A DNA stretch of 64,000 nucleotides from Eucalyptus grandis (taxonomy: Eukaryota > Streptophyta > Magnoliopsida > Myrtales > Myrtaceae): assembly GCF_016545825.1 (NCBI RefSeq), contig NC_052613.1:42328112-42392111 (forward strand), given 5' to 3'. The notes under the pieces are model-generated. The model was given only the letters and a program-made list of their open reading frames with translations. It had not been told where the DNA came from and made no database searches. This document shows, one piece after another, positions 1 to 11,554 of the stretch (position 1 is the stretch's first letter; every line of letters starts with the position of its first letter). The position numbers and the translations under genes are program-made.

Positions 1-3000
1 GCTTGAGTCGTGCATATAATTGGGATTTCGATGCCTAGGATCGGATTCCCAATTATCCTTATTTCCTATTATCAATGACATGAATACTTGATTGCCTGAG
101 TTTATATATTGCATGTTGTTAATTTATGAAATGTTATTATTACGAAGAATACAAAAAAAAAAAAAAAAAAAAAAACGCATTTCATGTTAGCATAGATTGC
201 ATTCATATCAGTTCCCTGATTTAAAATTGCATATGTAGGGGCCATGTAATTAATTAGGAAATTACCTAATTTATATTAGGATTTAATATAATTATTTCCT
301 AGTTTAAACTAGGTAATTACATTTTAGGTAGTTCTCTATATTAGTCTAAAAAAACACATATATCGGTTGTTACATCATTGCCCCGTCCTCATGTTCGCCA
401 TGTCGCCACATCATCACATTGCCATGTTATCATAATATCGCGTCATAATATTCATGTCATTGCATGTCCTGTTAGATTAATTTATAGTTCTTTTACTTGA
501 CCTTTGAAATAGCTTGCATATAAATTGTATCTCATGCATTGCATATAGTTCAATTTTCATTAAAAAGACAAACCCAAAAAGAATTAATTGATATTACATT
601 TAGAAATCATGTTTAGGTCATGCATATATTATTTAGTTAACATTTTGTAGAACACTTGGTGTGTTGAACTTGATGCAGCTTCTGCTTTGCTTAATGCGTT
701 GATGTTTTTGCCCATATTCGAGTAATTCATTTATAATTTGTATTATTTCTTGTTAAAATCTTGGTTGTGCATTCACATGACCACCCATTACATGTTAGTG
801 GTTTAGGATTAAAATTGACTAAGATTACTTGCAAAATATTTTTGAAAATAAAAAGAAAATGCACATAAAGGGCATTGGGTTAATCTAGCATTACCAAGTC
901 TCCATATTCATGCATTTCTAGTTCGTACAAGTAAAGTATTCTCCCACATTTCACTTGGATTTTTAATCGATCCATAATAGATTAGTAGTGATTTCTCATT
1001 AAATTGAATTGCATATTTAATTGATTAAATTAAAACCCGAAAGTTGTGATTGGTATGAATTTGCGAGAGTCCATGTTAAGTTTTTGGACTTAATAATCAA
1101 TCAACTTTCCTTTTAGTGGTCACATCAAAGAAGGTCGGAACACTTAGGCATTCTAAGAATGTTCACCTAGCCTTTGGTCTTTTTGGTTTCCTGACAATGA
1201 ATTCTCGAATGTGATTTTGTTCTGCTGAAAAGTGTCAATGAAATACCTTTTAAAATATGGAATGGTAAACATGAATCAACAAAGGTTGTGAAGGCATGGC
1301 CACCTTTGTATGTGGCTAGCAAGGTTGGTCTCATCCGCATATGGGTGAGGGTCATAACCCTCGCCGGCTATAATGGGAAAAAAAAAGAAAAAAAAAAAAG
1401 AAAAAAAAAAGAAAAATAAATAAAAATTACCAAAAAAATAAAAATATATTATCAAATACAAAAATAATGTCAATGCCAATACTAACCGTTTCATGTAAGA
1501 TAACTATTATCCATGTCAACAATTTGAAATTAGTCGATAGACTTAATTGATAAATTGTAAAAATGTTAGTATTAAACTAATCTAGTTAAAAAGTTTATAA
1601 CTAAATTAATACTAATGTAATAAATTTATAAATGTCTTAATATTTTTCCAAAACAAGCTTTTTCCAATTTGACGTTTCTAATAGAAATCCCAGTACAAAT
1701 ACAATATATCGGAGTAATGTCAGTAATTATTACTTTGGCTGTAGAGAGGGTATAGTTGGTGGCTAGTCTTATAAGTAAATTTGAAAGCTCATATAAGCAG
1801 CACCTAGCTCAGCCTTATTCACGAACTCCACAATTTGGTTTCTCACTTAGGAAAAAGAACGCAAATGCTGCAACTTGAACTCCACTTAAGAAGTAGGGAA
1901 GTTTTGTTCGGGCTGTGATATAGCTGCTATCGCATTTTTTTTTCTTTGAAAAGATTGATTATTAAAATGTCTTCACTTCTTTAGAGATCAATCCAATCGA
2001 AAGTTAAATTGGGGCTGTGTACATTTAAAAGCTTATGAATATGTCAAATGACAGTCCTCACAAAGCATAAAAATCAATAATAATTGCAATTACCATGACC
2101 CAATGAAGGGGACACGCCTAGCAGCAGTGGTTGGGGATTAAATTTTTGCTTATTTCTCGTCTTAAAAACCTTTTGCTTAAGATTGAAACAAACAGTAGTA
2201 ATTGTAAGTGTACCAGTGATGCTGCATACTGTAATCGAATATCTATAATATTTGAGGAATCTATTGTTGATGGGGGAGAAAGTGGGAAGATAATGACCGT
2301 AATACATGGATTTGGAGATGCGGTTGTTGTTGTTTATCTGCACGACAAGGACATGACATGGGTAAAATGTGAATTATAGAGTGGAAACTCAAATATGACA
2401 CAACACGATATGACATACTTAATTGCATATGCTAACATGAATTGCCATGGTAACACAATTTCATTGTAATTAAATCATTTGACTTTAATATCAAACGTGA
2501 CACATGAACAGGGGAGTACTAACCCTAAGAAGAGGCCCCTATCATTGTCATCGTCCCTCCTTATGCAAGTGATGACCTATCGCAAGTATATCACTTAATA
2601 TTGGAGATATGAAAATTAATATTCTAAAGTAATTTATAAAGTGAAGCTGCGACATATAGATGGATTTTAAAGTTCGTAGATCCATTTAAGCGCCAAATGA
2701 AATTTGCCATATTTCGACAAAAAAAAAAAATCATTTTGCTTTATAGAGAAAATTGTCCAAAAATCCTCATTTTATTGTATGACAGTTAATTTGGTTTTAA
2801 ACCTTTCAATTATATTAATTTAATCCTAAATTTTTTGAAAACTTATATTTTGCAAAGCATCCAAATGTTTTGCATATCATGCATATCTTGTACGTATTGA
2901 ATTTGCGTTTAAATCATTGACAAAGGATATTCAATCGGGAATACTCCGATTTGGTTTGAGGCCCATGAATTGGCTATGATATCGAAATCAAGCAATACAA

Positions 3001-3300
3001 TCGTCACTCTTTCCACTAAAGTTCTTCCTCCTTGTGGACCCCAAGTGGAGTCTAAGGAGAATTGAATAACGAGCATGCGGAGAAAATGATGATGGGTGGA
3101 GAAATCACGTGGACCACACAAAAGCAACAAACGACGCGAACCACGCGGAAGCAAAGCCAATGAATGAATCGTCTATATTATTTCGCCCCAAAGCAAGGCA
3201 AAGGCAAAGCAATAGTGCTAGTACTAGGCGTCATAAAAAATATAATTACATATATATGTACGTATTAAATTTAATTATTTTATCAGAATATCGATTTAGA
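1..3300. other. Gene-free 5' flank of TNL-A
   Basis: AT-rich DNA with no convincing coding frame. It holds a poly-A run near 150-174, a purine tract near 1378-1440 beside a short GCCGGC stretch that looks like a decayed transposon core, and the empty target site (ATATGGGT, 1339-1346) of the hAT element found in copy B. A second empty site (TTAAGATT, 2177-2184) matches the hAT-like element at 34881-35906. The TNL promoter probably lies between here and 4001, but I cannot place it. Confidence 0.6.
1660..1930 (+). repeat. TNL-A 5'-flank repeat, outer copy
   Basis: About 270 bp recur in the same orientation inside TNL-A intron 1 at 5288-5580, at roughly 80-85% identity by eye. Shared landmarks include a stretch ending AAAGCTCATATAAGC, a CTCAGCCTTATTC box and a GGAAAAAGAA box followed by GCAAATGCTGCA. 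Similarity resumes at 2620-2720 against 5620-5710, so the repeat was once longer. It could be an old duplication of the TNL upstream region or a dispersed repeat. Confidence 0.7.
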
Positions 3301-4000
3301 TAATTGAAAATAATGGGATGCGTCCGACATGGGTTTTACCAATTGAACGATTTCAAGAACATACGGCTCTACTTCGTTCCTGCTTCCTGCATCACCATGA
3401 GCTCGAACCACGAAGCTTTCCCTCGAAATTTCTCACGAACCCCGAGGTCTTACTTTGGCTTGTCGTCTACGCCTTTCGACTGGCGCTTCATTCGCCGACG
3501 AGGATGATGCGATGGAACTACAGGTCTCTTTTCAGTGAACAGTATTTTGCTTGGCCTAAGTTTTTCCTTGGATGCCTTCGTATGATCTCGGAAGCAACTT
3601 CCTTCATGGGCACTGATTAGATAAAAGCTTTCTCCCTACCTTCAATCGAATCAAAGAATAACTTTCCTGGTTCTACCTTCCTCCCCCCATCTGCCCTGTC
3701 CGATCGCCCGTCACTATTGCAACAACCGAGCTTTCAAGAAGATGATACTTGGTTTCGGTTTCGAATTCTCCCTTTTCCACCTCGCGAGGTTGAAGACCTT
3801 TCTCTTTACTCTCTGGTCGAGTACCTTCAACCGAATTCCCTGCCCGGTCACCTGTGTTCTTCGTTGATCCCAGGTAAACCGCTTCTCAATAGCCTAGTCC
3901 GCGTATTCCTTCAAGATCTCATATGTAAGCCAAGTTACACTCGTTTCACACGCCCATCTTTCTCATTTTTAGCTACGATTCAAGCACCCCCCAGAATAGA

Positions 4001-4485
4001 ATGGAGAACGGCGTTGCTGCATCGACCCAGCCCGATCTGAGGCTGAAGTGGGACGTGTTCCTGAGCTTCCGAGGCGAGGACACGCGCAGAACCTTCATCG
4101 GCCCTCTCTACGACGCGCTCTGGAGCAAAGACGTCCGGGCCTTCCGCGACAACGAGGGCATGAACAAGGGCGACCAGATCTCGCCGACCCTACTGGCGGC
4201 GATCGAGGACTCCGCCATGGCGATCGCAGTGATATCGCCGAGGTACGCGGACTCGCACTGGTGCTTGGACGAGCTGGCGAAGATATACGAGTGCCGGAAG
4301 CTGATACTCCCGGTGTTTTACGGGGTCGAGCCCTCGGACGTGAGGCGTCAGAGGGGGCCGTTCAAGGTCTGGTTCGAGCGTTATGTAGAGCGGGAAGATG
4401 CGTCGAGGGTTCTGGCTTGGAGAGATGCCATGAAACAAGCTGGTGGAGTCTCTGGTTGGATCTTCAGCGACCAAGACGATCGGAG
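4001..4485 (+). pseudogene. TNL-A exon 1: TIR domain
   Basis: The ATG at 4001 opens 161 codons plus two bases, ending at donor GAG|GTAAAG. The TIR core is intact: the WDVFLSFRGEDTR start motif, the DSHWCLDELAKI motif holding the glutamate (about residue 91) that is catalytic in plant TIR NADases, and a VFYGVEPSDVR motif. Codon use is strikingly GC-rich compared with the later exons. If intron 1 is retained, TAA follows at once and gives a 162-residue TIR-only protein. Confidence 0.9.
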
Positions 4486-4815
4486 GTAAAGGATTCTCCA
4501 GCCTTTCAAAATTATCCCAATTAAATAATTGACACATCAATAGGAATAATTTTAGTTACTAACCTACATTCATGTCTTTTGTCCTCTTTTATCTACCGTT
4601 TTGGTAAAGTTAAATCAAATGGTTGAGGTAATTGAATCTAAATCGTCATTATGGGTTGCTAAAGCGGCAACAATTAATTAAAAATATGATAAGCTTGCAT
4701 GTTTAATTTCTCTTTAAATCTTAACAATGAAATAATCCATATGTTGCCAACAGAATGTGGTTCTTGAACACACTAGTAGTTTAGTGGGCTCTTGTGGCTA
4801 CTGTTCAATGGCAGG

Positions 4816-5146
4816 GGAAATTGTCTAATTAGTTTTAAACCTATTGTACGGATATTAATTCAGTTCCAAAGTTTCTTATTTTGTCAATTTAGATTTAAAC
4901 CTTTGCACAAAATTTCAATATAGTACTTCTAGCCAATTTTTGCGAAAAATCGATGACATGACACACCGCCACGTAGGATGCTTGGAGAAGACTAAATAGC
5001 TATGTTAGCAATTTCCGGCAAAAATGATTGGAAGGACTACATTGGAGTTTCGTGCAAAAATTTAGGACAAAATTGGCAAAATTAAAAATTTTATGTCTGA
5101 CTTGGTATCTATATAAGTTTAGGATTGATTGGCGTAATTTTCCCTT
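4816..5146. repeat. Inverted-repeat (foldback/MITE-like) element
   Basis: The left half (GGGGAAATTGTCTAATTAG, then TTTTAAACCT) and the right half (ending GGCGTAATTTTCCCTTCAATGG-like) are imperfect reverse complements meeting near 4985, with matching AAAATTT and CACGAAACTCC-type blocks. Similar blocks recur near 2745-2850 and 20500-20650, so it belongs to a dispersed family. In copy B its relative was split by a PIF/Harbinger-like insertion at 39533-40299; the intact TTA target is 4905-4907 here. Confidence 0.6.
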
Positions 5147-5287
5147 CAATGGTATGGTGACAACACAAGGTACCTTGTTGGTGCACCTAGTCCCAAACCT
5201 ATAAGATTAGGGGGTAATATAAACCGATCTCTTTGAAGGTATTCGGCATTCTATAAACGGTTGGTTGTTGTGAATTAAACCTTTCAT

Positions 5288-5580
5288 GCGAAACTAACTT
5301 TTTCCAATTTAACGTTTCTAATAGAAATAATAGTACAAATCTGATAGATCAGAGTAATGTCAGTAATTTTTGGTTTGGCTATAGAGAGGGTACACTCTGG
5401 GACTAGCCTTATAAGTAAAATTTGAAAGCTCATATAAGCACACCTAGCTCAGCCTTATTCTCGAACTCCACAATTTGGTTTCTTACTTTGGAAAAAGAAT
5501 GCAAATGCTGCAGTTGAGAACTTAAACTCAACTTCTAAGCAGGGGAAAGTTTTGTTCCGGCTGTGAAACTTGCTATAACA
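5288..5580 (+). repeat. TNL-A 5'-flank repeat, intronic copy
   Basis: Same-strand repeat of 1660-1930 placed inside intron 1, 0.8 kb after the TIR exon. A second block (5620-5710) matches 2620-2720, so about 1 kb of the TNL upstream region is represented with its middle missing. TNL-B has the same arrangement (40645-40935), so it predates the segmental duplication. Confidence 0.65.
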
Positions 5581-5706
5581 AATGCTTTACATCTTTTGTT
5601 ATATTAAAACTAATATACTAAATTAATTTATTTGGTGAAATCGCCACCTATATATGGATATAGAAGTTCAGAGATCCATCAAGCCCCAATGAAATCTGCC
5701 ATATCG

Positions 5707-8090
5707 CTTTGCGAGCCATTTAATATGTCACTTTTAATGTTTCTATCGTAAAATATATCCCTGACTTTCTCCATGTTAGGACACCATTTTTAATATGTCC
5801 GTTGCCTAAGCTTCCTTGTCCGAGTATTATATATCTAGGAAGCCAACTTAAGTAAGTAAATCTTGAGTTTACAAAGTATGTCACTAATCTCAGGGATCAA
5901 GTAAGAGCGAGTCTAAATCTTAGGTAAAGGATGGAATTATTTTTACTTTTAGACGTACTCATTACAGAATCAAACTTGTGATGTGGGTCTAATTCACTCA
6001 AACTAATTAGATACTTAATCACTAAACCATCCTTATGGGTTAACTAAATAATGTTAGGGTCGTCTTAGTGTTTTTTTCCTTTTTGTCAGCATAGTTAACT
6101 TAGGACGTATTCGGATGGACTCTCACTTCTTATTTTTGCGCTCAGGCACTTTGTTATTCTAATATTCAAAACACCTTTCACAATAGACAGAATGTACATT
6201 CGCGTATAAGTTTTTGAAATTTGAATAAGTTTTTAATTCTAGCGGAGAAGGGAAAAAAGTATATATATTTTTTTGCTAGGCCTGATAGGTGTTTTTTCTC
6301 CTGTGAATTAAAAAAATCGTAGTAGATGAACTGTATATTTCTTGTTTTTTTTCTATGAAAACGCATAATTGTAAAGCCAATATTGGTAGAGAAAATACAT
6401 CATCAATTGAGAGTGTGGTGCAAGACTGGGTGACCATTAAAGGTTGAATGAGTGACTTGAGTAACTTGGAGTTAATTTTGTAGTCAAATTCTTTCTCGTG
6501 TTAGTAATCAAACAATAATTGTGTGAATTAATTCCTACCCAACCAAAAAAGAAATCCAAATTTAAATGGACGTTTACCGTTGGAGAGCTAATGAGCTATA
6601 TAGTTCTCTCAACCGGAAGAGGGTTGTGATCCCGCGCACAGATCCCCCCTACTGTCCTTTTGGCCAACGTGTATCTAGCTTTCAGACGCAATTACAACGC
6701 TGGCCATCGCCACCTCCAAACGATACCCTTGCTAGCCATGGATGGAGGACCTTTGCCGCCACCCCAGTCGCCATTGCCTCTGCCCTCAACCGCCACAGCC
6801 GCCTCAGCTTTCCACCACCTCCTCATCAATCTCCACCACCAACATCTCTGCTCTCAGTCAATACCGTGGCCTCTACTTTTGGCTCGTGCAGCTGCAATTC
6901 GTCCTTGCTCTTGTCGAGCAAGAGGTCTGAGTTTGAGTGAGCCCTAGATCTCTGGTTGAGCACCTTCGAGCCAGACATAAGGCTTGCGCTTGATCTTGGA
7001 CCAAGCTTGTCGCCGTTACCATCTCCTTCTCCTTGATGGGCAAAGTGATGCGATGGAAGGTCAAAGGGCTGGTGTGTAATCCAGGTGAGTACCAAGGGGT
7101 AGAGAGAGGCTTGCTGGTAATTCAGCAAGAGACAAGGGTGAGGAAGGGGGCGTTGGCGGCGATGTGCGACGATGTGCTGGGCGGTGGCGTGCTGTGGAAG
7201 AGTGGTCCTACTTGTCCAGGCATTTAAAGTACATATTGAAGAGGGGCTTGAGGTCTCGAGGAGAAACTAGGTTGGGTATTTGGAGGGATATATGGCACAA
7301 ATCCTACGGCAATGACCAAACTCGGGCAAAGCTGGAAGGCCTGGCCACGCGGTTGTTGAGGTCGTGCGAGAGTCGTGTGATCCGGGGCAACCAGCCACCG
7401 AGGTCATGCGGCCCTGGGTGAGGTGATGCCAAGTTTGGGTGACCTTAGGCGGCCCCAACTTGAGCTTGCTAGCATCATGTGAACTCAAGTGAAGGCCACT
7501 GAGGCCGTGTGACCCCAGGCCGCCACTGCCGAGGTTGAGCAGCCCTAGGCGAGATGATGCTGAGGTCATGCAACCTCATATAAGTCACATTTGACAAGGT
7601 TGACAATCCTCGAGTCTTGAACTCAACTTCATTCAACTAGGGCTTGAGATTGAGCATGAGCGTCGTGTGACCCTTGGCTGGTGTTGTGCAAGCCTTGGCA
7701 ACCCTCAATTCTCTGGATCTTATTATGACCGTCTAGATCTAGCTTGATCGACCCATGACTATCGATTGTAGACTGTTTGGCAACCATCTCTTGGTTCATG
7801 TGCTCTAGGATGATGATATGTTGAATTAGTATTCTCCCCTTCTGCATTGGATAATTAACCCAAAACTAGAGATGTGCCGGAAAATTCTATGGCTCTGATA
7901 TCATAAAATTAGACTGCAATATGAACCACGGAAAACCAAAACAGAATTTGTGGTGAGTATGCTATCTCAAACGTACAGCTCTTCCAGCTTCAAAATAGGG
8001 ACTGCTTGTTAATCACCAAATTCATTTTCATTTAATGACTCATATCATAAAAAAATTTATTATAGAAATTGCCATGACTCTAATACCATA
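5707..8090. other. Copy-A-only segment of TNL intron 1
   Basis: In copy B the sequence passes directly from the match of 5706 to the match of about 8091, so 2.4 kb is present only here; I cannot tell insertion from loss in B. The first kilobase is AT-rich and featureless. From 6570 to 7600 it becomes GC-richer, with proline-type CCACC and repeated GAGGTCGTG/GAGGTCATG words, resembling a decayed transposon core. Open frames there look accidental: they overlap in several frames and match no family. The end carries a primer-binding-site-like repeat. Confidence 0.55.
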
Positions 8091-8260
8091 AAATTGGCTT
8101 ATGATATGAAATAGGGAAAACGAAAATAGAATTTGTGGTAGGTACGCTATCACACACGCACCGCTTTTCTGGTCTTAGAATAGTGATTGTCTTTACGTTG
8201 CCAAATTCATATTTTTTTTTATTCATGTTATAGAAAATTTCATGATGGTAAAATTTTAAT
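7887..8260 (-). repeat. Direct repeat (185-bp period) with tRNA-Met primer-site-like motifs
   Basis: Two tandem units begin at 7887 and 8072. On the minus strand each starts with a variant of the tRNA-Met-complementary primer site used by plant pararetroviruses and many LTR retrotransposons: TGATATCAGAGCCATAG (7887-7903) and TGGTATTAGAGTCATGG (8072-8088). Both are followed by matching blocks, including a shared AACAGAATTTGTGGT-type stretch on the plus strand. They lie downstream of the antisense viral promoter at 8445-8453, where a viral leader would place a primer site. A separate LTR element is the alternative. Confidence 0.5.
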
Positions 8261-8429
8261 GTACAGGTTCTACATTGTGGCAAGTATAGAGAATATTATC
8301 GGGATTAACTAGAATATCTATAGTTTAAAAAAATCATACCAGGCAAAAAGAAAGATAGAAGAGTTTTAAATATTCATAAAGCAAACTACACGATATTAGC
8401 TTTTAGGGAGGGTGCCTTCTGCCCCTTAG

Positions 8430-8720
8430 CATTATAAGCACTGCCTTATATATGTATAAGACGAATACTGATCACTTGATTATTGGTAATAGTATTGGAG
8501 ATCACCAATAATTTCTACAGACTCATACTATGGTCGACAATGGCCAATAATTTGTACATGCTGACTCTTACATTGATAGACTAATTTTATATGACTTTCA
8601 TGTTTGATAGACTCTTGTTACACAATTTATGGTTTTGCTACATTACTGCCACAGTGATGAACAATATTGTTACAATGCTATGAACAGTACATGAATAGCG
8701 TTTTTGCTGCAGTAACTCAC
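8430..8720 (-). promoter_or_regulatory. Viral intergenic/promoter arm, minus orientation
   Basis: On the minus strand it contains TATATAAGG (8445-8453), preceded by a block with GTCAGCATGTACAAATTATTGG. The plus strand at 11555-11835 carries a related copy, about 80% identical by eye, so the two form inverted arms about 2.8 kb apart. The block also matches the viral end in copy B (41400-41660). Confidence 0.65.
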
Positions 8721-8729
8721 GCTAAATTT

Positions 8730-10300
8730 TTGCGTTTGCTAGCACCTTTATGAATTAGTTTTTCAGTGTTATCGCTCGAGCTGTTTGAGCCGCCTCCATC
8801 TTTCTGCCTTCTTTATTGTCTGGCGAGTCTTTTAACTTTCAGGGCTTCCAGCTAGTCATATTTTGTGGACTTTAGGGCTGATGAGAACTTGATGGGCTAT
8901 TCGTGGACTTACTGAAAGTACTTGTCTTAGGTCTATCTTCATACTATTGCCTACATCCTTTGAGAAGCTTCTCCACTTTTTCAATTTATAAGGCAACTTC
9001 CACTTTTAATTCAAATAACTTTTGTCTTTTTGAAGACTAATGAGGACTTGTTGGAACATTAGTAGAGCTTGATAGAATGCCAAGTTGGGATTGATACTTG
9101 AGCTGGAGTGATGGGCTTTCTTTATTGAGGCCTAAATTGAGTGTAAGATGTAATTCACTATAGTCAAAAGGATCTTTGGACAATGGTCCTTCCCATGGAT
9201 CTTGTGATGATGAAGCTTGATCTTGTGAAGATGTTCATAACACAGAATTGTCAATTCCATAGTGTCTTCCTAAGTAAATATTGATTGCATTTTGGGTTGC
9301 TTGGTAATCATCGCAATGATCCCAAGAAATATCATCAGCTTTTGTAGGCTATGCCTCTAGTGGAATGACTCGATTGTATTGGCATAGTATTCTCTGCAGT
9401 TCTCAATATTGTCGATGGTAAGCTGAGATTTTACAAGGAAGAGTTATAAAAATCTCATTTGAAATAGGTTGGGGTTTATATGAGAATACTCCAACATTAC
9501 ACATATCTTCACTAGGTTTGACAAATAGCCATGGCATGAAGAACAAAACAACTACATGGAGTTCTAGGTCAAGCCTGCATGCTTTGAGTTGTGTCTAGAA
9601 ATTCTCCTTTCTTTGAATGGTTTACACTAACTAAACATTTGCCCAAAATATTTATGTTTGTCTTCTTCTTGGATAATCTTGCTAATGATAAAAGGCATCA
9701 TGGTTGTCAAAATCTTGATGGCAGTGGTATAGAGATTGAACAATACCAATAAACCTTTTGAGTTTTTATGGGAATTTCTCATTTGGGAAAAAGACAGGAT
9801 GAATGAATGGATACTTCAGGTGCAGTTTGCTTGGGGGAAGGATAAGACCACCATAATCACTAAAAATTTAGAAATGGTATTGCCATGTGAGCATGTCAAG
9901 ATTTTCAAAGAGAACGTTGGCTTCAATGGGTAGGGATTTTTGGTGGATATGAGCATGAAGGCCATTTGGGCTTCATTTCTCTTGCCTTGAAACTTCCTTT
10001 TGGAATTCTTATCAAATACATATTGATGGATGTGGTAGTGAAATTCTTTTGGTCGGGATAGAAGATAAGCAAGTATATTATTTTTTCCTGCAATATGTTT
10101 GGTTTGAAAAAAATACTGAGAACTATTTGACCTATCTAAGAAGCTGAGAATGTGGTATCTATTTCTACTTGAATTTCAGCATTTGAGAAAAAGAGGACAT
10201 ATCAATTTCTGCAAGGAAATGATGTCCTATAAGATGGAATTTCAACTTCTCAATGTCATATTTTATTGCTAGGATCTCGTTAAATGTAGAGTGATAATGC
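8730..10300 (-). pseudogene. Decayed remnant of viral downstream ORF and flanks (antisense)
   Basis: The minus strand here matches copy B 41700-43330, where short pieces resemble the downstream ORF of the virus at 32001-33050. In this copy no frame stays open for long. Placement between RNase H and the promoter fits the viral map. Function of this ORF is unknown in the family. Confidence 0.5.
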
Positions 10301-10441
10301 ATTTCGCTTGTGTGAATCTTCCACTTTTGTGTCCACATGCTTTACGCTTCCATCAATTTCTTCAAAAAAGACTATAGCCCAACATTCATCAAGAAGGAAT
10401 TTGCATTGGGGGAATTTGTTGTAGAATGTCTCTGAGTTTAC

Positions 10442-11540
10442 TTATAGACCTAGTTTGCTTTGGCCTCCGGAGGAACATCTTTTTTGAGCATTTGTTGCAG
10501 TGGACTCAAGAACTTTTATGATTTTTGGAACAAAATCCCTGAGATAATTAATTATCTCAAGGAATTGTTGAACCTTTTTGTGGGATAGATAATAATCAGA
10601 AAACTTTTTGTAATTCTTCAGCAATAAGTCCTATCCTTGAGGTGCATCTCAAGAAATTCAATTTCTTTATTTGCGTTGATAATCTTTTTCTGGGATAACA
10701 TAATCTCATGCTTTCATATTAGCTTTGCAAATTGAGCTAGTAATTTACAATTAGAATCCTCATCTGGACTATAGAGGAGTATATCATCAATATAAATTTG
10801 GGCATTAGCCATAATAGGCTGGAAAATCTTGCACGTATGAAAAAGCTATTTTGAGACCTAAAGGGAGCATCATCCACTAGAAATGTCGATTTTGAATACA
10901 AAATTCAGCTTTGCCCATGTCTTTAGTATGAATTCCTAGTTGTCAAAATCCAGCTTTAAGATCAAGCTTGGAATAAACTTTGGCTTAAGTAAGGCTAGAA
11001 AACAAAGAGTTCCGATGCAATAGAGGAAATTTATTATCTTGCAGGAATTGATTGAGAGGCTGATAATTAATGTCCGGTCTTATTTTTCCTCTATTCTACT
11101 CAGCACGCTTATTTACATAAAATGCTTCACAAGCTGATTGAGAATTTGAAGGCTTAATTAATCCTTGGTTGAGTAGGTCTGAACATTCATTTTGCTTTAA
11201 AAGCAAGTGTTTTGGATTCATGGCTAATTGATTGGCTTTGGTGGGATTGACATCATCGTTCTTGTTGAAAGGAAGATGGATGAAAAAGTCAGGGTTTTCC
11301 ATAAAGGATTAGGACATTTTTGAACCATATGTGAATGAGATTCTACACATGCATCCAAAATGATTTGCATGATGGGGTCTAACATGCTCTTATGAATGAC
11401 AAAGAACCTTTGGATGTCCACAAATTTGGTAAATTGTCCTTTGAACCTTAGTTCATTGGACAGAATTCTAAGTTGAGGAATTCATGTGATCCCAATCGAT
11501 GATGATATCTTTATCTGGTCAGCTAGAACCAAGGATTTTG
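10442..11540 (-). pseudogene. Viral pol remnant: protease end, RT, RNase H start (antisense)
   Basis: Minus-strand fragments read as caulimovirid Pol. Near 11540-11470 is the sequence just after the protease, at 11421-11096 the start of the RT domain, at 10783-10794 the RT active site YIDD, and at 10624-10442 the connection/RNase H start. Several frameshifts and stops separate the pieces. The same order is seen at 30199-31651 on the plus strand. It cannot give an active enzyme. Confidence 0.82.
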
Positions 11541-11554
11541 GTGGTGATGGGACA

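Larger units (their letters stand above)
8260..11550 (-). mobile_element. Endogenous caulimovirid fragment, antisense in TNL-A intron 1
   Basis: Read on the minus strand, 11540 down to 8400 carries, in order, the end of the protease region, reverse transcriptase, RNase H, a remnant of a downstream ORF and a TATA-bearing intergenic region. That is the gene order of florendovirus-type pararetroviruses and of the better preserved copy at 26500-33600. All frames are interrupted. Movement and coat regions are absent. The matching tract in TNL-B is 41080-44110, so insertion predates the duplication. Confidence 0.82.

Noticed and set aside
3717..4040. A 107-codon frame conserved in both copies and overlapping the TIR start
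   Set aside because: It opens with TTG in copy A rather than ATG, overlaps the TIR in another frame, and conservation is expected from recent duplication. It may be leader sequence, but there is no evidence of translation.
4048..4524. Open frames on both strands across the TIR exons (also 37782-38258)
   Set aside because: Shadows of the GC-rich TIR reading frame.
6566..7130. Candidate small gene in the GC-richer part of TNL-A intron 1
   Set aside because: Several frames and both strands are open, the translation is low-complexity His/Pro/Ser, and the segment is absent from copy B.
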